Shown here: positions 12,895 through 24,740 of the stretch, in pieces
How positions within the stretch are numbered: the stretch's first letter is position 1
How the letters are laid out: each line of letters begins with the position of its first letter
Assembly: GCA_009733575.1 (NCBI GenBank)
Contig: ML769699.1
Coordinates: 1 to 64,000, forward strand
DNA: 64,000 nucleotides
Source of the DNA: Gymnopus androsaceus JB14
Taxonomy: Eukaryota > Basidiomycota > Agaricomycetes > Agaricales > Omphalotaceae
Reading direction: 5' to 3'
Notes under the pieces: generated by a model
What the model was told of the DNA's origin: nothing
Database searches by the model: none
The model's input: the letters and a program-made list of their open reading frames with translations, nothing else
Translations under genes and position numbers: made by a program

Positions 12895-15127
12895 TCAGTC
12901 TCTTCCAGAATCAGATATAGGTCTGGGGTCTTTGAGAGCACCGGTCGGTTGGAGCATCAGGTCGTTTCGGCCGATTTGAGAAGGAGGTGATGTGGATCTC
13001 AGTGGAGCGCGATTCATAGGTGTTGGAGGAGCGTCTCGTGTTCGTGAAGGGTGCTGAGCAGTATCTCGTATGGTCTTTCCAGTGATGGCACTGTCAAGCT
13101 CTTTAGCATAGGTGTGATCTTTTGACCTGCGAGGTGATTTGACCAGGACACCCTCACTGGATTCATCCTCCAACGAAGACATCTTCCGTGGAGAGGCCAT
13201 CTGAGGGGGGAAAGCAGTGTTATCATTGAAAGGATTTTTGCTGTCTCCAATTGACATAGGGAAGGATGCAATCTTCTCCTTTGGCGCACCGATTCCATTC
13301 GAGTGAGGGAAGCAAAGTGCTATCGGCATGATGAATGGAAGCTCTCTGTTTCCCCTTTCTAAGCGCAGAGGGTTTAGAGGCATTAAAGAACAACCTTATG
13401 TCTGTGGTAGGAGAAGCTACAGATGAGCTGGATGGTAGTGAGGGTCTAGCTTTGGCAGAGGAAAATTCGGTCTTCTTTCCTTTACCTGCCTTCTTCTCCT
13501 CCTTTCGCCTTTGGAACTCTTCATATGCTTCGATTACACCCGGAACCGCTTCTCTAACCAGTACTGCGGGAATCCAAAGCTTCAAAGGCAGAGTGGGGTC
13601 TGGATACTCATTCTTCTTCTTCGGCTTGGCACCTTCGTACATCGGAATGCGGCTCGTTTGCAAATTCGCTCTCGAATTCTGACTGGTTCGTTCTTGTCAT
13701 TTGGACGTGTTCCTTTGACCCCAGACGCAGTGAGCTGGACTAAAATAGTCGGGTCGACTGCAACACGATACTCGAGCGTTTTGGAGGTGGATTCGTGGGT
13801 CCGAGTCATAGAAATGTCTTTAATGAATGTAGGGCATGGAGAATTGCCATTCTCGGGAGTGAAGTTGATAGAGCTAAAATGAGAGCGAATATGCTCAAGG
13901 GAAATCGTACTCGCATCGAAAGCCTGCGATTGGCGAAGTAGGGCTGCTCGCCGCATGATTCGAAGAGTGACACCCTCGAAGATAACAGTACGGAACTGTT
14001 TGATCACGTTGTCCATAAATCCATAACATTCGCATACTTCAGCAAGCATGGGTAAGGAAGGATCCTTCCTCAACCACCCATGTTGACCTCCGTTAGTCAC
14101 CATGAGGTCGTTGTAGAGTTCGGAGCGACCCGAGGTTTCACTGGTGACTGGCTGGAGATAAGAAAGCAGAAATTTTCATATCTGGAAAGGTTTTGGGGAC
14201 ACTGCAGGCAAACTCTGACAATTTATGAGGCAAGAACCCCGATGAATTCGTCTTCAGCTCCTGGGATAGCTGTTCCCTCCACTGTCGAAGAAAGTTGTCC
14301 AGCTGGGGTGAGTCTTTGGGGTGATTGATAGCAGCCTCGCACAGACTCTTCCCGAACCCTGCGCGCGCAAGACCATGCAAGATCTGGATCCCATAGTTTC
14401 CGAGTCCTACTCCATAGTCACCGCTGGAGCACAAGGCAATGAAAATGAGATCTTCGTGGCCGAGATCTGGGAAGGAAGGATGAGGCAGGGTGTAAGTGAA
14501 GATTTGGGCCTTCTCTACAGTGCTCTTTGCGTCAGGGTGAGTGGAAGAGCGGTTGCGGATGACCAAGTTGGCGCCAAAAAGAAAGGTGTCCACATCATCA
14601 GATAAAACTCCATCTATTATTCCAGTCCTATTCAAGAACGCAAGTTCTGCTTCTGCTTCTCCAGGAGCCTTGATAAAAGAAACAACTCATAAGAATCTCG
14701 CTATCGGTTCAAGTTAGAATGCCACGCACCGTGCGATATTCAAAGCCAAAAGCTTCAATGATATGCTTCATCCCGGGCTCCAACTTGTTCGCGGCCCTAT
14801 TGATGATTCTCCCCCGCTTGAAGTCTGGTCTCTTGGGTCCGTCGAACACAAAAAGAGGCAAAAAGCCCTGACGGAGAAGTTGGGCGCAACGAAAGAAAAG
14901 AAGACGAAGTTCAGGATTTTCGCCTTCTTTACTGTACCCTGCGTGAAAGAACCAGATAGAAGTATCAATACCTATTCGAAAGCCACGACTGGCGGTCTCA
15001 AATTTAGTGAGGAAAAGAGCCGTCAGCGTAGTGGCTGATTGAGCAGGTTCTAAGAACTATCGAATTTTTGAGTAGAGGAAAATGGACAAGGCAGACTTAT
15101 AGCATTTACCGGCCAGAGCCCCGACAT
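12895..15127 (-). CDS. GEN1: XPG/GEN1-family structure-specific nuclease (Holliday junction resolvase-like)
   Basis: Nuclear FEN1/XPG-superfamily endonuclease expected to cut recombination intermediates. Exon 1 (15127-15110) encodes MSGLWP; after an intron ending TTCGATAG, exon 2 (15056-14730) continues FLEPAQSATTLT and RIGIDTSIWFFHA, the XPG-N metal site. Exon 3 (from 14668) has APGEAEAELAFLNR and VLSDDVDTFLFGA (XPG-I acidic residues) and SGDYGVGLGNYG (H3TH). KLWIPAVLV and a Ser/Pro-rich tail ending ISDSGRD follow. Two weak introns (donors GTCAGA near 13686 and GTCAAT near 13252) are needed to reach the stop at 12895. One break cannot be spliced: at 14170-14172 an extra T in AAAATTTCTG separates FPDMKI from LLSYLQPVTSE, which are contiguous in the family. 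Total is about 650 residues. It is either a one-base assembly error or a truncated nuclease. Confidence 0.85.
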
Positions 15128-15797
15128 GTTGAGGGCAAACAAATCAAGAAATTGGACAATATAGCGCAGAATAAAGCCAGTGCGAACATGAGGCTGTCAG
15201 TGAGGCTGTCAGTGTCATAATCATAAGACCAAATTGAATTATACTACATTCGCTCTAAGCTCAAGTGTGTTTCGGGCGGTTATTTCAATTTGGACGCATC
15301 AAGTTTCAACGCGTCCAGGCCAAAGTCCGTTTTCCGTATTTCAACAGTGTATCAGATAGACGCAGCTTGATGAAATTTGGTTGGTCGCGTCAAGAGCGTG
15401 AAGGAAATACGTACAATAGTGTTAATGCCAAATTCCGAGAAGATTTATTGACGCGTACCCTGAGAATACAGAACTACTTGAACAACAAGAGCTGTTTCTT
15501 TTGGATCGGGTCGGAGGTTGGTATGTAACACAAGGCTTGTAAGGTATAGAATGATGGCGCTTGAATACCTGATAGAGGCGATTCAACTGAGTAAAAGCTC
15601 TTCGGAAAGGAACCGAAAGCCCCACATTTATAACCATGATATAGAAGGATGGCGCTTCGAATACTTGATAGAGGCGCCCACCTAAGTAAGAGCTCTTCGG
15701 AAAGGAACCGAAAGCTTTACTACATATATACGCCCGCATTTATAATCTCATCCAGGAATCTATATCTCCACCAAACATCTGACCCGAAAATTAATCA
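15128..15797 (+). promoter_or_regulatory. Upstream region of the esterase gene with a 95-bp tandem duplication
   Basis: Shared upstream region of the divergent nuclease and esterase genes. Two copies of a roughly 95-base unit run from about 15552 to 15715, each with gatggcgctt...gatagaggcg and ending ttcggaaaggaaccgaaagc. Each copy carries CGG-N7-CCG (15603-15615 and 15698-15710), the inverted-triplet layout bound by Zn2Cys6 factors. A TATATA at 15725-15730 lies about 70 bases before the ATG. The binding role is inferred from layout only. Confidence 0.5.
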
Positions 15798-17054
15798 ATG
15801 TCTACCCCCATCGAGCCAAAACAACCTCTTCACCCTTCCCTAATCCCCAAACTCGATCCTGAATACGTCGTTTTCCACGAGAAATACATCCAACACGCTA
15901 CCCCGCGGTACACACTCCCATGGGATTCTGTCAAGATGCGGGCTGGATCATCGTATACGGTAGGATCCAAGAAACCGCTTGAGGTAGGCAAGATCGAGGA
16001 ATTCGAGCTGAAAAAAGGTGGACATGGGCGGAAGATGAGAGCGTATACACCTCCTGGAGAGCCACCGATAGCAGGCTGGGCGGTGATGAATATATTTCCA
16101 TGGCGGAGGCTGGGTGGTAGGAGGACTCGACAGCGAACAGTCCATGGTCACGAATCTTTGCGTAGGTGAGTAGAACTGGATTCAAGTTGTTGTTGAGTGA
16201 TGGCTGAAAACGGCACAGGCGCCAAGTGCGTCGTACTATCAGTTGACTACCGTTTGGCACCGGAACACAGGTTTCCAGCGGCAGTGGAGGATGCTGTCGA
16301 GGCGTTGCAGTGGGTCCTCACGGATGGGAAGGTCCTGCTCAACCTTGATACGTCGAAGGTGGCGACTGGAGGCGTCTCTGCGTAAGCATCGTCTGCTAGT
16401 TCCATATAATTATTGATACCGGTGCAGTGGAGGAAATCTCGCAGCAGTCCTTGCACTCAAGTCGGCTGAAGATTCTTCCAACCCTCCGCTTCCTGCACCG
16501 ATGGCTTTACAACTTCTCATCGTTCCCACCCTTGACCAAACCGCTACCGACGCTCCAAGCGGGCGTTGGGAATCCAACAAGTACGCGCCAATGGTGCCGC
16601 CGGCTTGGATGAACTGGGCAAAGTCGTTATATTTCCGCACCGAGGACGATTGGTTGGAATGGGAAGCGTCTCCGCTTTTTGGCTCCAGAGGAATTGCTGA
16701 GAAAGGCACCCAGGGCTTGGATTGGAGCCGGAGAGATGGATATCCTTTGTAACGAAGCTGAGGCGATATGCAGAGAAGTTGAACCGGTGTGGAGTGGAAG
16801 CGGAATGCATGGTTTATAAAGGAGGAACACACGCGATGTTTATGCTTGATGGTGAGCATGCACTATCTGTTTCTTTCAAACTTAATATGACCTTTATTCA
16901 TTCTGAAATCAACGATGAATAGAGTGAGTTGTTTTACAACTTGATGCGAATAGTACTTACCGAATCTATATCCACAGTGCGATGAAAAAATGGCGCTAAA
17001 GGGGTATCAGACGCAGTCAAGGCGCTGGCCAGAGCGTTTGGGACGACATTATGA
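15798..17054 (+). pseudogene. HSL-family alpha/beta-hydrolase (lipase/esterase), multiply broken
   Basis: Resembles hormone-sensitive-lipase-type esterases. It starts MSTPIEPKQPLHPSLIP; the family parts are HGGGW (oxyanion hole, about 16098), [18 protein letters not shown] (nucleophile Ser) and VYKGGTHAMFMLDG (His). The last exon encodes KGVSDAVKALARAFG and stops at 17054. Introns with good GT-AG ends lie at about 16168-16218 and 16383-16428. The frame is lost three times by one extra base in a run: AA at 16089-16090, T5 at 16676-16680 and GG at 16762-16763. In addition, TGA at 16983-16985 interrupts the last exon if the intron ending CACAG is used. The family residues are otherwise well kept. 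Four lesions make a pseudogene likely, though the three indels fit the homopolymer pattern seen in other genes. Confidence 0.75.
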
Positions 17055-19039
17055 TAGTCTGGAAGTCGTGCACTAGTATGGACTAACGGCCAAAGCAAAT
17101 GAATGAACATACTGTATTGCATGATCTGCCTGCACATGAGAGTCAAAAGTGGCCGATCCATTTAGATGAGGAGCGGTAGAATGGGTATCCAGAAGAAGTT
17201 CAAGAAGTTCAATCTAGTCACCTTTGTACGGTTGAGGATAGGAGTAAACTGTAGGAATTGCTGTAACTACACTCGGCGAGCATAATAGAACAAAAATCCA
17301 TGTCTTGAAACAGAAATTGGAATTCGGATCGTTTTTTTGTGTGCGCTAGCATCTCTTTGATTCACACTTAGAAGACATAGAGAGAATACGAGGGAATGGA
17401 TTGCAAAAAAACTACTCGGCGCTAGATGAAGCGAATCAGCCTGCCATAAAGCTCACGTGTCGCGAGCCACAAACTGGCAGTGGAACGTTTCAATTTGAAC
17501 CTTGGCCGTTGCCTTTTTCCACTATGCTTTTCATAACCTGACATTGACCTCAATATATGGAGAATCGAGACACTACTGTAAGAGTTCTCCAATTACGACC
17601 CTGCTTTCTTTTTTAATGGAATGTTTGCAGCTTTCAAGTTTTACGATACCACTTCGTTCAAAATTTCGCAGCAAATTTCATGTGGTATAGCTCAACATAC
17701 TGGACTTGCTTTCAATATGCCCTGCTAGTTGGATCGGCCATGGTGCGTGCTTCAGTGTGGTTATTTTGAATGTTTGTTGAGTCGACTTTCCTTTTTCCGC
17801 TAGCAAAGATCTCCTTCGTCAACAGGTGAATATTCTAACATTTCTATCCATTTTTCATGATGCCATTATTTAATTAGACTTCGAGGTTGTTTAACATTCC
17901 TTTGAGAACATCTTTTTCCCGTTTTTACGGCTCTGACTTGTCTTTTTTTTCATTGCCTATACTCTTCGATTTTTTTGTGCTAACGAAAGATTCTTCCGTC
18001 TAGGAAACTCCGCTACTGCAGCGCTAATAGCTCCATAGAACGTGAGTCGCTGTCTGCCCTATCCTGCCCTCTTCCTTCCCCGTACGGCACATCATCGGTC
18101 GTATCATTTTCCATTACCTTTGACATAAGGTTCCTGAGGCTGACGCTGCTTATTTTTTTTCGAATGAAGGAGGTTGCATGAACGCCAAGTGAAGTGGATG
18201 TGGGTAATCAAAGGACAGAGTATCAACATGGATTCTCCGATGGTCATTGCTCCCCTTGGTGCGTATTTTCTTCGTAAAAAACAGTCCACAGTTCAGCTGA
18301 TCTTTTTTCTCTTTGCATATCAGCTTGTAAACTCGACGAACCTGCAAAATAGCCCTCCGTCGGCCGGACGGTTCCTCTCAGTTCTTCCGCATCATGTCAT
18401 TCGAGAAGTCCTACATTTCGTTGGAGGATTTATCGATATGCGAAATCCGTTTTCGTTCATACAGCTCAGACTCTTTCCATGTCATCCGTCCCGCTTATGA
18501 CTCCGTCCGATGTCCGGGCTTCCTCCTTCCAGAGAATGTTCATCCTTTTCATTGGATTTTTTGTTGCTTTCTTCCGTCTTCTCTTCCCATACTATCGCTA
18601 CCTACATACCTACGCGAGAAAAATTCAATTTCGTGTCTTGATTGAAGTCGTTCATACCTTCGACATTTAAATACATATATGTGTTGGGTGAGCTCTTTGC
18701 GCTTGATATTTGTTCAATGGCTCATGAGCTGTTACCGTTAGCTGCAGGTTATATTGCTCGTTCCCGTTTCTGTCGAACCTTTAACATAGATGACAGAGTC
18801 GGGGATGTACCTTTTATCAATTGACCGCAGAAGGCTAGCCTGGTCAATGACCGTTTGCTTCTGAGAGTAGCTTCGCTTACAGTGTGCTTACAGCTATTGG
18901 TAGCTTTTGGATGCGGGCTACGGTTGAAACGTCAGTACAGGTAACAGAATGGCGAATTGTCCTTGAATTATTTGAATTATTTGAACCTCCGCAGTCTGAT
19001 ATTCTATCCATAACGGATACACGGCAAAACTTCGAGCGC
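17055..19039. other. Long intergenic region upstream of the desaturase
   Basis: No gene seen. 17880-18700 is pyrimidine-rich on the plus strand and its open frames (for example 18174-18500 and 18394-18645) lack domains and overlap in several frames; I read it as promoter or leader sequence. Confidence 0.45.
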
Positions 19040-19046
19040 TATAAAA
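19040..19046 (+). promoter_or_regulatory. TATA box of the desaturase gene
   Basis: TATAAAA lies 38-44 bases upstream of the ATG at 19084. Confidence 0.5.
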
Positions 19047-19083
19047 TTTTTTATCGCTCAAGCTCAGGTCTCCGTTCTCCATC

Positions 19084-20904
19084 ATGGCACTGTTAACTCG
19101 GTGTGAACTTGGCAAACGTATCTTGGACGGCCAACACCTAATTATCTACGACACGAAAGTCCTCCGTATTCCAGCTTCCTGGTTGGACGTCCATCCGGGT
19201 GGTTCTCTTGTTCTCCTTCATTTTGTCGGCCGAGATGCAACCGCCGAAATTGATGCATATCATAATGACCTGATTCTTCCTCTGGTAAAAAAGTACTCCA
19301 TCGGTACCTTGGCTGAACCTGGTCCTTGGGATCCTCTCCTCCCTCCAATTGCCGCAGGCTGGATTCGTAAAGACGGAAAATGGCTCAGTGAAGCGACTAC
19401 CTGGAATGTCGATTCCAACCAGATCCTTCTTGTTGCGAACGATTCTCCTGCACTCCGGAAATCAGCCCCGACCATCGAAACACTCACTCCTCCTCCCTCC
19501 AAACTCTCTCTTCAGGTTCAGGAGCAGCATGCAACTGCATATAAAACGTTGCACAAACGTATAACGGATGCAGGTCTTTACAAGACCCCGTACTTGACTG
19601 GTTACGGGCCAGAGTTTGTTCGATACGTTTCCCTTGGTTTAATTTCTGCATACGCGTTCAGACATGACTGGCTTTTAACAAGCGCTGTGGCTCTCGGTCT
19701 TATGTGGCATTTGCTCGTGTTCTTTGTTCACGATCTTGGGCATATGGGTGTGACCGGGAATTGGAATATAGATCGACTCATCTCGATTCTTATCGCAGAT
19801 TTCATTGGGGGGCTTAGTGTAGCTTGGTGGGTCGATGTAAGGCTTTCATTTCTTTCATTGCACCTCTATTCTGACTTGCTACTTATTCTAGAACCACAAC
19901 GTTCATCACTGTACGCTATTTTGAGGTATTAATTGTTCTTCACTGACGTTCCTTTCCAGTGGTCACCAATCACCCATCCCAGTATGTCTTGGCCAGTTCC
20001 CGCCGAGAGACGTTGTCTGACGATTTACAGTGACCCCGATATCCAATACCTACCCTTCCTCGCCATCTCACCCGCATTCTTCTCCAATCTTTATTCATCC
20101 TACTACAAAAGAATTTTCCCATTCGACTTCGCCGCTCGATTCATCATTCCTCTTCAGCACAAATTATTCTATGTGCTGATGTTGTTTGCCCGATTTAACC
20201 TTTATCGGCTCTCGTATGTTTCAATGTTTTATAAGCTTTTTGAGCGTCGACGTGCTAGAGGTGGAAGGTGGGCTATATGTCTGGAAATCATTGGGATCAT
20301 CTTCTTTTGGGGTTGGTTTGGCGGCATCGTTCTAAGAGGATGCGGATCCTGGAAAATGGCAATGGCATATGCGTTTGTGAGTCATGCTGCTACAAGCTTT
20401 CTGCATGTGCAGGTAAGACTCTTCCTACTCCAACATCATTCAAACTACTGATAAGTCCGATAGTTTGTTCTCTCGCATTTCGGTATGTCCACGGAAGATC
20501 TTGGGCCAGTGGAGTCGTTCCCCCATCGACAACTTCGTACCACCACGGATGTAATATGTCCTGAGCAATGGGGATTTATTTATGGGGGTCTACACTTACA
20601 AGTCACGCACCACCTCTTTCCTCGGCTTCCTCGACACAATCTCAAAAAGGCCAGTCTTATAGTCAAGGAATTTGCCAAAGAAGAAGGGTTGACGTATGTC
20701 GAGTTTGGTTTCGTGTCGGCAAACCACGAAGTTGTGGGCGTCCTTCGTGAAGTTGCAGGTCTTGCTAGCTCGCTTGGTGAACAGGTCAAAATGATGGCGG
20801 AAGTCGCTAGTGTGGAGGCGAGGGAAGCTGTCGATAAAAAGATAGCTCAACAAGAAGCTGCGTTTGCAGGTAGAAGGGTAGCTAATTCCTTTAAAGAGAC
20901 GTAG
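19084..20904 (+). CDS. Cytochrome b5-fused front-end desaturase (sphingolipid delta-8 type)
   Basis: ER membrane enzyme that inserts a double bond in long-chain bases or acyl chains using electrons from its own cytochrome b5 domain. Exons 19084-19836, 19892-19910, 19960-19981, 20031-20412 and 20464-20904 sum to 1617 bases, 538 residues, with no frame break. HPGG (about residue 37) marks the N-terminal b5 heme site. The three His boxes are HDLGH, HNVHH (split by tiny exons) and QVTHH; the Gln in the third box is typical of front-end desaturases. The run SHFGMSTEDLGPVE and VTHHLFPRLPRHN closely match fungal delta-8 sphingolipid desaturases, which is the basis for that assignment; substrate is inferred. 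Hydrophobic helices flank each box. The 19- and 22-base exons are easily missed by gene finders. Confidence 0.9.
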
Positions 20905-21113
20905 ATATTCTGTGACATACTGTGAAAGACCGCAGAAAAGAAGAGACGACCCAGTTGAAAATATACATGCCAGGTTTCTGCGCTCAGCTAGTTGAACCAT
21001 GGGAGGAAAAGAAGCGGAAGAAAATCTCAGAATCAAGAACGGCCGAAAAATATTTTAACCAAGTGTAAATCGATTGATACAATACCATATGAGTATGTAA
21101 CGTATACCGAGAA

Positions 21114-22111
21114 TCAGGCTGCTATGCTAAAAGAGTTCGACGCAGCGTTCAAATCCAAATTTCCTATAGTGTAAGTAACGCCGCCCACATTCGCTGTAAT
21201 TTCCAAGTAGGTAGACGGCACCAAACTAACATTTGCTGTGAAGAACGTCAATCTTCCTTCTGGAGGATTGCTTTCGTCAAGTTCAAGACTGATCAAAGTC
21301 GTCGTGGGTAGAAGAGGAAGGGCAGCGGCGTGTGAGAATGGTTGAAATGTGGTGATGGACCGGTGATTGAATCTGCGTCGCCAAGTATCTTCAAAGAGAA
21401 CCCACTTCAGCATACTAGTAGCATAAATGCAATAATCAAGAAGAACTTACCCCCACAACAAGTCTGAAAACAACACTAGGGCCTCCTGTAACAGCTTCGC
21501 TGCGAAGAACATCAAGAAACAGTGAAAGAGTTGGATCTTGCTCAATCGAATCCAGAGGCACCATTATCAACAGTAATTGGGGTCAGTACTACCATCGTTA
21601 TTGAGTCTCGAACCAAAATTTGGATATTGAGGATGTTGCGTTGATAGTCGCACTGAAAAAATATCGTGTAGCAATGAGGTCCTGTGCTTGGCCGATTATG
21701 CTGAAGGAGACTGGTTGAGTACTGGATGATGTGACAGGAACATCCGGTGGACGGACAGACGGAATCTCCTTGCAGATTAGCCCATAACATAGTCACGGTG
21801 GCGCTTGAGCTCGGGCTGAAAACCTAGGAATTATGAGTCGTAGAACTTGGATATGAGTAAGTTCGTGAGTATTGCACTGGTTTTCAGGAAAGCCCGAGTA
21901 CCCTGTACCTTTTCGAGGCCATGCTAGGGGGTATTTCAAGAATGATTTCTCGAAAGATGCCACTGTTGTGACGAGTTAGCCCATGCTCTGCCAACGAGCG
22001 CACGGTTGAGAAGAGCTGGAGTATCACAGTAGAGGTGGTCGAATGAGTTCTATAAGCTCGTTGGACAATTGATTCAGCATGATAGATGAGGAGTGATGTT
22101 TCAATCCCCAT
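21114..22111 (-). CDS. Conserved-looking protein of unknown function
   Basis: Not recognised. Start MGIETSLLIYHAES at 22111. An intron (GTACAGG to ...GGTTTTCAG, near 21905-21820) joins to SPSSSATVTMLWANLQG. Cys-rich GDSVCPSTGCSCHIIQ and later VLFEDTWRRRF, PEGRLTFFTANVSLVP and VGGVTYTIGNLDL end at SFSIAA. The beta-rich, mostly hydrophilic make-up suggests a soluble beta-sandwich-like protein of about 290 residues. One frame break: CC at 21561-21562 (GG on the coding strand) carries one base too many to join TPITVDN to SIEQDPTLSLF. It is divergent from the metallopeptidase-like gene with about 340 bases between starts, so the two may share a promoter. Confidence 0.55.
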
Positions 22112-22451
22112 TTCATGGAAATATGCTGTAGGCTGCGCCCGAAAGTCTTTCTGGGGGTATAGTTTCTTCGGGATCATGATGGCGGGGAAGAAGAAGATTT
22201 TGACGCCTATGGAGTTCAAGCTTCTGGTCAAAGCTGTACATAGGCGACATTACATACGAGTCTTTCTTCTTTCTACTTTCTTATCACTTCATGAGAGCTT
22301 GAGCTCGGCGTTCATTGATTGGATGTCCACTGGACCATGCCGCGCGCGTAACCGCATCCTTCCTTCCTTCCGGTCGGACGGAGTTTCAAAAAACTGCTAC
22401 GCGATACCTACTGTAAAGCGTCCCGGTTTTCCTTCTTCGGCTGGTCCGACT

Positions 22452-23892
22452 ATGTATATTGCTACTGTTCTCTCTTCTGTTTTCCTTACGTTCACTGCTA
22501 CAGCACAAGCAGTACCAGCGAAAGAGCCACAATTTCCAACGCATCCTCTAGTCTCTAGATTCATCACCATCGACTCCAGCTGTCAAGCAAACCACGCAGT
22601 TGTAGAAAAAGTCTTCTCGTACGCATATTACGTTTCAGAGAAAGCCCAGCATATGACTTTCGAGCATCCTGCGTAAGCGAATACAACGACATACCCTATT
22701 TACGACGCTAATTTCTAGGCATTGTCATTAAAGATTTACGCGCTACTTTCTGACCCCTGAACAAGCCAAACACAAACGCCTTCCAAAATCCCAATGAAGG
22801 TGTCCGAATATTACTATAAACAGAAAATGTACACCGACTACATAGTCCCCGAGCGCGAGGATTCCAAGGTGGCGCCGAACATGTTCAAATCCATTCTCAA
22901 GAATGGTGGAACGACAACAAGAATCATCGCCGAGTGCCCCACTGTCGAACAGGAACAAATTTGTAAAACGACGTACGTACTTAGCTAACTATTTGTGCTG
23001 ATCAGGTTCACCAATATCTGCGAAATCATTCATAGATACGCATTCGTAGTACATGGAACAGCCAAGATATACTTATGTCCCTCATCTTTCCCTATCCCCG
23101 GAGCTAAAAAGCAACGTCACCTACCCCTCGATTCCAAACCATTCGACTCCTCGGGCTGGTGCACAGCTCCTCCCTACCAAATTGATTCATTCGTGACTAC
23201 AGCTGAAATTGTGTTACATGAGATGACTCACATCGTGTCCATCGCCAGGTATGCCCTACAGTTATCACTAGACCGCCCTGGTCTGGAAATAGTCTGGTGG
23301 TGAGTACAGCACCTCCCTTTTCGAACCAATCGGCTTTTAACTTACAGTCCTGTCTCCGCACGCCGCAATTCCGAATGATAACATTACTACACAGGCAAAC
23401 TAAAGACATCTACGACCTACATGATGAAAATGACCCTACCAATACCTACGGCCGCTGGCATATAAATCAGGCCTCTCGAAATCTCAGAAACCGCTGGGTA
23501 GCGTACATTGCTCAACGGGCACCGGCAACGGCTGAGCCTGCTAACACTGCAGTCGTCACCAACGAAAAGTCTGGGTTCTTCAATTCCGTCGCCTCAAAGG
23601 CGAAAGGGATAACTCAGTCTTTAAATTCAAAATCAAAAAGTACGGGGAATGCGAAGAAGAGGACGGCTGTTGATGAGGGGCACGCGAGCGAACTTAACGA
23701 GCCTCCTCTCGGAACAGCAGATAATGCACACAGTTATGCGTTAGCTGCGATGGGTGAGTTTTTGATCTCATTCTTAATAAATATTTTTCCCATTTAATAT
23801 AAACTACCTCTCGCTTTTTTCCAGAACTCTTCTTTATGGATATGTGCAAAGGCAAAAAGCATGCGTTTGATCCTAACAAGTTACCTTACTAG
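22452..23892 (+). CDS. Secreted metallopeptidase-like protein with HEMTH motif
   Basis: Starts MYIATVLSSVFLTFTATAQA, a good signal peptide, so secreted. The zinc-binding HExxH motif is present as HEMTH (about 23217-23231). Downstream, DLHDENDPTNTYGRWHI and GTADNAHSYALAAM follow; the Asp in GTADN could be the third ligand as in aspzincins (M35), but the fit is loose. Cys residues (SSC, AECP, ICE, LCP, GWC) suggest disulfides. Introns: GTAAGC to about 22735, GTACGT to 23005, another between 23248 and 23396 whose exact ends I could not fix, and a last one ending TTTTTCCAG before ELFFMDMCKG. One frame break: A4 at 22785-22788 must be A5 to join KRLPK to PMKVSEYYYK. An extra Lys/Ser-rich insert (about 23540-23690) separates the two halves of the domain. 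Confidence 0.6.
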
Positions 23893-24740
23893 TAGACAAT
23901 GGGATTTCTTCTCAACGGGAACACGTCAAGTTGTATGGGTCCGAGTCACTAGGGTACCTACTGCTAGAGATGCGGAGTAAGATGGAAATACAAGATATTT
24001 GAATCATCTTAGGCAAAATAATATAGTATAATCCGTGCAAGGAACCATGCAATACACCCTTCTATCTATCCGAGGGTCGAGCTCGCACATCAGATATGTA
24101 TGCCAAATGTATGCTGCAAAATCCGTCTGTACATTCCATTGCAAATTTACTAATAAGTAAATAAGACCGTAGACTTTGGACTCTCAAGAACTAGGTCTAG
24201 CAAAATCTGAATCTGATCCGGAAATTAACTTACAGCGAGAAGTAGTCAGCAGGGATCACCTTTATCGTTTCTTTTTTCCGAATTGATTATTTCGCTTGGT
24301 CTTGTAGTCTGAGTTCGCGGAACGTTCTCTTCTGTGCAAAATTCTATTAGCAGAGCTGCTTATGGATCTTTACGCCTCATGGGCTGAACGCACTGGCACA
24401 TGGGATATATAAGCCGCAAAGGATTCAAAGGTCAAAGCGAGGCATATCAATACATCAATGCGATATTCGAATAGTAATCACTCGGTACCAAAGCTCAAAA
24501 CTGCACAAGACAAATCAGTTCAGTATGTATATAGCATAAGGTAATTGCTAATGTACGTCGAGCGTACAGATTCAGTAGGTATGTACTATGAAGAGTCATT
24601 TTGCAACGTAAAAAATATACAGTTGATTGGTTAATTGTCGTCAAGAATAATACAAGTAACTAGAGGTCAAAACACGTCTTCCGCCTGTTGAAGTTCGTCA
24701 GCTCACGTAATAATAAGAATTAGTTAGCAAGGGACTTGCC
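23893..24740. other. Intergenic, no gene seen
   Basis: AT-rich convergent 3' region between the metallopeptidase-like gene and the zf-4CXXC_R1 gene. There are no open frames of note and no obvious repeats. Confidence 0.5.

Noticed and set aside
18174..18670. Several plus-strand frames upstream of the desaturase
   Set aside because: Three overlapping frames compete, none has a domain, and the stretch looks like a pyrimidine-rich promoter or leader.
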